This document shows positions 56,706 through 64,000 of a DNA stretch of 64,000 bases, one piece after another. A program made the translations under genes and the position numbers. Every line of letters starts with the position of its first letter. Positions within the stretch are counted from its first letter, which is position 1. Source of the DNA: Anaeramoeba flamelloides (lineage: Eukaryota > Metamonada > Anaeramoebidae); NCBI GenBank assembly GCA_027625915.1, contig JANTQA010000047.1, positions 8,494,001-8,558,000 on the forward strand, written 5' to 3'. The notes below the pieces were generated by a model, which was given only the letters and a program-made list of their open reading frames with translations, was not told where the DNA came from and did not search any database.

Positions 56706-59700
56706 ATGTCAAAAAGATTCAAACAACAAGTTAAACAACTTAGAAAAACTTCTCAACTTGTTTCAACAAACGAACAATCAAAAATAAGTAACCAAACAAA
56801 AGAAAATGTAAAACATCTTTTTCTTTTTTTTTTCGCCCATACAGAAAAACAGAAATATTAATTTATACAGTCCCTTCCTTCCTTAAACCACAAATCTTTT
56901 TCTTTATACTTCTGTTTATTATAAACAAAAAAAAAATTGACACTCAAACACACCTTCCACGAACAACGCATTTAAATAAAAATTTAAACTAACAAAACTT
57001 CTTTAGGTTCGTAAATTCGGATTTTTAATGCGTCGTGCTCTCGATCAAGGAAAAATACCTGCTGCTTTAAAAAATGCCTCTCAAATGCTTGATGGTCTTA
57101 GAACTTCAGCTTTAAGTCCAAAAAATTATTACGATCTTTGTATACTTTTTTTTTAATTTTTTCTTTCTTGAGGAAAACAAAAAAAATTTATTTTTTTTCT
57201 TGTTTTTATTTATTTTTATTCCCACAAAGAAACTTTTTTTTTTTTTTTTTTGTCTACAACCAGACAATTGGTTCACAAAAAACTAAACCATAATTTTATC
57301 CAAACTTCTCTTTAAATTTTGTTGTCAATGAAAAGATATGCAAGTTTCTGATGAACTTCGTTATCTTGAATTTTTCCTCCAAGAAGATATTAAATCTGGA
57401 AAATCTGCGAGTAAACTTTATAAAGAAGTACAATTTATTGAAGCAATAGTCCCTAGACTCTATTTAATGGTTACAACTGGATCGGTTTTAATTAAGTCAC
57501 AAGAAGTCGAAACACAAGTAAGTTTCCTATGATTTTTTGATTTTTTTTTTTTTTCTTTACTTTATATTTTTTTTTAAAATTTTTTTTTTTATTTTTTTTT
57601 TTCTTCTTCTATTTAAACTCTTTTTCGTTTTTATCTTTTCTTGAAAAAAAAATGTAAAATCTTTTGAATTTCCTGACTTCTTCCAAACCTTTTCTGATTT
57701 TTTTTTTTTTTTTCCAAATATCTCTTTAAACAATCAAATAATAACAAACATTCAAAAACAAAACAATAATAATTTCCAACAAACAACAAAATTTCAAACA
57801 AAACAACAAAAACTTGTAATTTCAATTCGTTTTTAGGACGTCTTGTCTGATTTAATTGAGATGTGTAAAGGAGTTCAACACCCAACAAGAGGTTTATTTT
57901 TAAGACACTATCTCTCCCAAATGACAAAAGACAAATTACCAGACAAGGGATCTGAATATGCATCATCTAATGATCAAGAATTGCTTTCTAAAAGTATTGA
58001 TTTCACGATCAAGAATTTTGTTGAAATGAATAAACTATGGGTTCGTATTGCACACCAAAAGACCCCCGGTAATTTAACGAAAAAAGAAAAAGAGATTGCA
58101 CAAAAAAACCTTGACATCGAAAGAAAGGAATTGAAAATTTTGGTTGGTACCAACTTGGTCAGGTTATCACAACTTGAAATAGTCACCTTAGAGGTGTATA
58201 CTGAACGAGTCTTACCCTTATTATTGCAGCAAATTAACGAATGTGGTGATCCTATCGCCCAAGAGTATTTAATGGAAGTCATCATCCAAGTGTTTTCAGA
58301 TGATTACCACATCTCCACATTACCATCATTATTACAAACCATTTCAAAACTCGCAGACGGAGTCAATATCAAGCAAATTATGATTAGCTTAATTAATAGA
58401 TTGATCAAATACTCTGAATCAAACGTTGAAGACATTAACGATAAGGAACAAATCTTTACCATCTTTTCAAAGGGTATTGGATTGATCACCAAAGAAAGAA
58501 AAAATTTGCCAGTCAAAGATCTTTTATCAATTTTAAATTCCTTAATACAATTAGCTCTTCAGCTTAATCCAAAACAAATCGATTATATTGATCGTGTTCT
58601 TAGATTTTGTTATAATTCCGCTTCAGAATCTGGAAGGTAATATTTTCATTTCATTTTTTCCCATTATTTTTCTTATTCTTGTTTTTAATTCTTATTTTTA
58701 TTCTTATTTTTATTCTTTTGAAAAAAAAAATTTGTTCAAATTACAAAAAGTAATTTAAAAAAAAAAAAAAAAGATTTGTCTTTTTTTAAAAAGTACATTG
58801 CTAAAATAATAATCAGATTAAAACAAAAAAAAGTGAAAAAACTCATTTTCCAGATTTCACACTTGAAAAACTAATAATCACAGGAACACAAATATAATTT
58901 TAAAAAAAGTATAATTTTTAACGAAACATATTAATTGGATAAAAATTTCATTATATAGACCAAAAAGTAAAATTGATTAGATCTTCATTTAGAAAGTATA
59001 TTTTTGGTCAAAATTATCAAGAAATTATTTGATTTCTGTGGTTTTTGTGATTTGGGCGATTTCTGTCATTTTTTGGATTACTCTGATTTCTTTGATTTCT
59101 TTTATTTGTTCTTAAAAACAAAAATTCTCATAGGAAAATGTTTTTTTTTTTTTGGGAATATGAATTGAAATTTTTGTCTGGTTTATTTTTTTATTGACAG
59201 TAATTAAAGAACAGTCAAAGATTTCTGTTCTTTGATAAAATATTGTTCTTCCAATTAAAATTTAATTACGTGATCGTTTTAATACAATAGCATTTTTTTT
59301 CTATAAATTTTTACTTTTGAAGACAAAGTTTTTTTCCTTCCATTTAATTATCTTTTTTCAAACCACTTTAAAATTGATTTTTCGAAACATCTTTTTTCTT
59401 TTTCAAAAAAGTCATTTTCCAAAAAGTGAAAAAAGCAAAAATTTTGAAAAAAATATCCATAAAAAGGATTGAACAATTTAAATAGAACAGTTTGGTGTTG
59501 GTCAATTAATAATTTTGAATTTTCATATTTTGGGATGTATTTTTTTCGAATTTCTAATAATTTTTACAAAACAATTTACATGTTTTTAAATTTTTTTGAT
59601 GACAAAAAAAAACAATCCATTCAATACAAGTATTTCAAAAAAGTGAGGAATTTTTTTTTTTTTTTGATTGCCCAAATTAAAATTTTTTTAAGCAATTAGG

Positions 59701-61298
59701 TTTTTAAAAAAGTGAGGAATTTTTTTTTTACTTTTTTTGAGATTGAAAGAATTTAAACTTTTTTAAAAACCTAATTGTTTAAAAAAATTTTTTTTATTTT
59801 ATTTATTTTTCCTAAAAGAATTTTTTCATTTTCGATTATTAAATAAAACATAATTGCAAAATATTTCGGTTTATTTTATTCTTTTTGATATTTAAATATT
59901 CAATTCTTTCTAATTATATATTTATCTAATATTATCATTTGAAATTTCTTTATTTTAAAAATATATTTTTTACAAACAACAAAACAAATAAACTAAAGCC
60001 TTTCAAGAGATATAATTAAAGAAATTAATAATTTATTAACCACGCCATTAACAAAATATAATAATGTCAACATTTTATTGGAGTTTGAGAATTATTCACC
60101 ATTAATTGAATTACTGCCTTATGGCGATCGAAGAAAAATTGCATTAAAAATTATTGAAAATGTGCTTCAGAACTCCACATATATTCGAACGAGTGACAAG
60201 GTGAAGAAATTAACAGAGTACGTCAAAATTTTGGTTCAAGATGAAACGGATATGCCATCTGAATCCGAAGAAGACGAATACCAAAAAACCTTATTTTTAG
60301 CAGAACAAGACGCTGTTTGCCGGTTGGTGCATCTATTGAAATCAAAAGATCACATTGAATCATTTAAAATTGTACAAGTACTTGCACAAAAATTTGGTAA
60401 TGGTGGAGAACGAAGAATTAAGCATACAGTTTCTCCTTTGGTCTTTTCATCATTATTGTTGTCATTTAAAATTCGAGACTATATCGAAGATAATGAAGAA
60501 GAGCAATACCCATTGAGCCCAAAAAAAATCTTTGAATTTGTTTATAAAATTGTGACATCATTAACACCATTGTTCCCATTAATTTCTTTGAAATTGCTAT
60601 TACAATGCGCCCAGGCCTCCGATAAATGTGGATTTGAAGCAATTAGTTATGAATTTATGACAAAGTCCATCTTGGCCTATGAAGAGCATGTCGTCGTCAG
60701 CAAGGTACGCTTTGAAATGATCACCTTAATTTCTTCAACTCTTCAAACCTTACGTGTGTTTGATGAAGAAAATTACAGTACACTGGCCAACCATGCCGGA
60801 GGACATTCCTCAAAATTGATGGTTGTCAACGACCAAGCAAGAGCCGTTTATATGTGCTCTTATTTATTTTGGATTGAAGACGACGAAGAAGAAGATGATT
60901 CTGAAGAAGATGAAGAGGCAGACGAAGACAAAGAAAAAATATATTTCAAAGATACAAAAAGACTACAAGGCTGTATTTCGAGAGCAATCAGAGTAGCAGG
61001 TTCACTGATGGAATCGGCTTCAATGTTCCAACTTTTGTTTGAAATTTTGAATGTCTGTTTATATTTCCTAAGATATGACATAGAACAAATTAACACAGAT
61101 TATATTAATACATTATTAGAATTAATACATAGAAAAATTGAAGAAAATAATACAGATCTTTCGGAATTAGTAGAGCCTCAAATGTTCAATTTCTATAAAT
61201 CAACAATAAAGCATATTAAATATTGCCAATCTCAAGATGAAACCGAAGATTTATTTAAAGAAATTAATATTTCCATATCTTTAAAAGATTTGAAATAA
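56706..61298 (+). CDS. VPS35: VPS35 retromer core subunit
   Basis: Five exons (56706-56807, 57007-57139, 57336-57517, 57837-58636, 60008-61298) join in frame to 835 residues; human VPS35 has 796. Introns are 199, 196, 319 and 1371 nt. Matches to the family run throughout: MRRALDQGKIPAALKNASQML against [21 protein letters not shown], PRLYL (the VPS26-binding motif), CKGVQHPTRGLFLRHYL, ILVGTNLVRLSQLE, AQEYLMEVIIQVF, and RIKHTVSPLVFSSL in the C-terminal VPS29-binding solenoid. An acidic insertion (DDEEEDDSEEDEEADED) precedes the last helices and explains the extra length. VPS35 scaffolds retromer on endosomes for cargo retrieval to the Golgi or plasma membrane. ATG 56706 was chosen because exon 1 joins in phase 0. 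A mobile element abuts its promoter. Confidence 0.95.
59680..59790. repeat. 34-bp inverted repeat in the large VPS35 intron
   Basis: The arm at 59680-59713 (AAGCAATTAGGTTTTTAAAA core) is complementary to 59757-59790 with only a couple of mismatches. A direct repeat AAAAAAGTGAGGAATTTTTT is found at 59636 and 59706. It could bring intron ends together, or be a mobile remnant. Confidence 0.75.
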
Positions 61299-64000
61299 AG
61301 ATGTATTTCAAAATTTTATTTTTTAATATTAGTTTCATATTTGACTTTTTTTTTTTTTTTTTTTTTGACTTTTAACAAAGAAATTTATTTTTTTAATTCT
61401 AATTATTTCCCTTACCAATTTAATAATTTTTTTTATTTTTATTTATTAACATAAATCCTTTTTTTTTTTTTTTTTTTTGTCGTATTTTTGATAATCTTTA
61501 CGAATATTTTTGATTTTTCATCAAAATTTATTTTTCAAGTCTTTGAAACCTTTATTTTTTTTAAAAAAACTTAAGAATAAAACAAAAACCAAAATAAAAA
61601 ATGATTGAAAATTGTTGAAACAATTTATTCAATATGTAAGGGTTTTAATTTTGATGTGATCAGTTAAGTTTTTTTCTTTGGGTAAATAGATATTTATTGT
61701 TTGTTTTTATCAATTATTCTTTATCGAATTTTAATTTGACAAGTAATACTAATATCATGGTTCACATTTTGATTCTTTTTTTGAAAAAAAACTCAAATAA
61801 TTCTTTTATAATTCCAACGTATCAAATCATTCTTTTTAATTTCAATAATTAATCTCAACTTATTTCTTGTTTCAATTCAGTTTTTCAATAAATCACATCA
61901 TTCTCAATATTTATTTAATAATTAATAATTTTTTTTTAAATTATTAAAAAGAATAGAATATCCTTAATATTAAAAAGTACTATTTTTTTTTTGAATATTT
62001 TTCGAAATTAGCTTTATAACTAAATTCTATTAAACACTGTGATGAAATTTTTTAGAATCAAAACACTCTCAACTTTCGAATATCGAAAATATTTTTTGAA
62101 ATTACTAGCACTTTTTTTATTTTTTTTTGAAAAATTAGGGTTAAGGAAAATTTTTAAATCAAAGAATAAGTAAATATATTAAATTAGAATGCTTTTCCAG
62201 ATAGTTTATCTTTTTGGGTCAACTTTTTTTTTAATTTTACCATTTAAAAATAAAAAAAACATTTGAAGACCAAATGGGTACCTATTGTGAAAATAAAATT
62301 CCCATAATTTAGAATTTGTTTTAGTAAATGTGTTAAAATAAGATATTGTATATAAAAATATACATAATTTCAAGTTTGAATTCAATGATTATGGCAATAA
62401 ATGTTTTCAAGTAAAAGTTAAATGGGAACGTTATTTATTTTAATTTTTTCATTTAGTTTTTTTAATTTTTTTAATGGAAGGTATTTGATCAATTTTATTT
62501 TTTTCGTGTTTTTCCGGTCGTAAGGACATATGTCCTTAATAAAATTAAGCACTATTTTTTTCTGATTAATATTTTTCGAAATCTAAGTTTATAGCTTAAT
62601 TCAATTAAACACTGTGATAATTTTTTTTAGAATAAAAACACTCTCAACTTTCGAATATCGAAAATATTTTTTGAAATTAGTGTGCACTTTTTTATTTTTT
62701 TTTGAAAAATTGGGGTTGAGAAAAGTTTGAAATCAAAGAATAAGTTAATATATTAAATTAGAAGATTTTTCCAGAGACATTATCTTGTTAGTTTAACTTT
62801 TTTTTTTATTTTACCATTTAAAACTAAAAAAAACATTTGAGGACCAAATTAGTGCCTTTTGTGAAAATAAAATTCCCATAATTTAGAATTTGTTTTTGTA
62901 AATGAGTTAAAACAAGATAGTGTATCTAAAAATACACATAATTTCAAGTTTGAATTCAATGATTTTGGCAAAAAATGTTTTCAAGAAAAAGCTAAATTTA
63001 AACTTTATTTATTTTTATTTTATCATTTAGTTTTTTTAATTGTATTAATCGAAAGTATTTGATCAGTTTTTCATTTTTAGTGTTTTTTGGGTCGTAGGGA
63101 CATATTACTCAAAAAAAAATAAATATTTTCTGTTTTTCTTTGGATTTTTTTTCATTATTTTCGTCAGCCCTGATGTTTTTGTCATTATTCCCCGAATAAG
63201 AAAATTATTTTATTTTGAAATAGAATCAAAAGAATTTTTTGTTTTTTTTTACTAGAGGTTTTGTAACAAATAAAAAATTCTTTTTTTGATTCAGTGAAAT
63301 CAGACCAAAATAATTTTTGGTCTTTTTGAAAAAAATAGTCTTAAAAGGGACTCTAACAATTCGAAAATAGTGATAAAAACCAATTCAATTGATTCATTTA
63401 CATTTTTAGATTCCAAAATTAAACAATTTTGAGATACTATAAAATTCCAAAAATAGAATCATTTTGGGAACTCGGATAATTATTTCATAAAAGAAAAGTT
63501 ATAATTCAAAAATTGATGTCTAACAAAACAATGAAAAGGCCTTTTAATTTATCTTATTTTCATAAAAATAAAAGAATAAAGTTTTTTTGTAACATAATTA
63601 GGATTTTAGAATGTTAATTTTATCTTGATAATTGAAAGATTAATTCAAAAAACTTTTATCTTTTATAATTCTTCAAAAGTAATACTATTTTGAATAATAA
63701 ATAATAATAATAAATCACCCCAAAATATTCGAAAAACTTTTCCGATTTGAAAGTTTTAGGAAAAAAACTACTAATTTAATTGTTTTCTTTTTTTCACAGA
63801 ATTAAGAAAGGTTTATTGATAATAAATCTTAAAATTTTGTTTTTTTTACTGAATGGGAGAGATGTAATATCAAATGATAGAACCTCAAATTTGTCAGAAA
63901 CACTAAATTTTATATTGTGATTTTAATCCTCGTTATAAAAAGTATAGTATTATAAATCAAAAGGTAGTTTTTCTTGAAATAAATTGAAAAGAGAGATCGA
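61299..64000. other. Gene-free interval downstream of VPS35
   Basis: AT-rich DNA with long T runs and a two-copy tandem duplication (61953-63110). No gene is supported. Confidence 0.5.
61953..63110. repeat. Tandem duplication, ~575-bp unit
   Basis: Two consecutive copies (about 61953-62531 and 62532-63110) share TTAAACACTGTGAT, ACACTCTCAACTTTCGAATA, TTTCAAGTTTGAATTCAATG and TCCTTAATA starts. Differences are scattered substitutions and T-tract length changes, so the event is not recent. Confidence 0.8.

Noticed and set aside
1-64000. Alternative genetic code with glutamine at UAA/UAG
   Set aside because: Recognisable genes end at family-appropriate positions with TAA, TAG and TGA, and the tRNA-Gln anticodons seen are only UUG and CUG.
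1-64000. CRISPR arrays, bacterial operons, Shine-Dalgarno sites
   Set aside because: The repeats are tandem or inverted without regular unique spacers, and the genes are intron-bearing and eukaryotic.
1-64000. LTR retroelements, LINEs or large virus-derived elements
   Set aside because: No reverse transcriptase, integrase, capsid or long terminal repeats were seen; the mobile elements here are short inverted-repeat types without coding genes.

Overview
This is a very AT-rich nuclear DNA segment from a eukaryote, most likely a free-living protist. The evidence is spliceosomal GT-AG introns, standard stop codons (TAA, TAG and TGA all end recognisable genes), eukaryotic membrane-traffic and autophagy genes, and Asn/Gln/Lys-rich low-complexity protein segments. 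An amoeboid lineage fits (WD40-bearing ATG16, exportin-7, cytohesin-like Sec7-PH), but the sequence does not fix the species.

Layout. 1-1495 (minus): start of a charged, Gln-rich, probably nuclear protein cut by the window edge. 2286-5702 (plus): intronless exportin-7 gene. 8901-9733 (minus): small two-exon membrane protein of the mainly bacterial DUF445 family. 12.5-13.4 kb: two small putative membrane-protein genes. 14-29 kb: repeat-rich tract with at least seven copies of a roughly 195-bp foldback MITE, several TA- and TTAA-flanked elements (some nested), segmental duplications and three tRNA-Gln genes. 29314-30327: TMED2/p24-beta cargo receptor. 34991-40197: four-exon Sec7-PH protein whose Sec7 glutamic finger is replaced by lysine. 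44828-50257: three-exon ATG16 (coiled coil plus WD40) with a 3.65-kb intron. 53027-54427: four-exon coiled-coil protein, unrecognised. 56706-61298: five-exon VPS35. The rest is low-complexity AT-rich intergenic DNA.

Together the recognised genes suggest housekeeping of the endomembrane system: ER-Golgi traffic (TMED2), Arf-related regulation (Sec7-PH), endosomal retrieval (VPS35), autophagy (ATG16) and nuclear export (XPO7). They are dispersed single genes and nothing suggests co-transcription. Exon joins were deduced by reading-frame phase and protein-family alignment from memory. All 14 proposed introns keep frame, and the coding sums are exact multiples of three (TMED2 603, Sec7-PH 1557, coiled-coil 1023, VPS35 2508 nt).

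Most notable observations: the naturally lysine-bearing, probably catalytically dead Sec7 domain; a tRNA-Gln duplication in which one copy switched anticodon from UUG to CUG; tiny first exons (19 and 9 nt); a strongly bimodal intron size distribution; a family of hairpin MITEs built from repeated TTAAGGCACAAA motifs; and a mobile element that carries a splice-site-flanked 66-nt open block.
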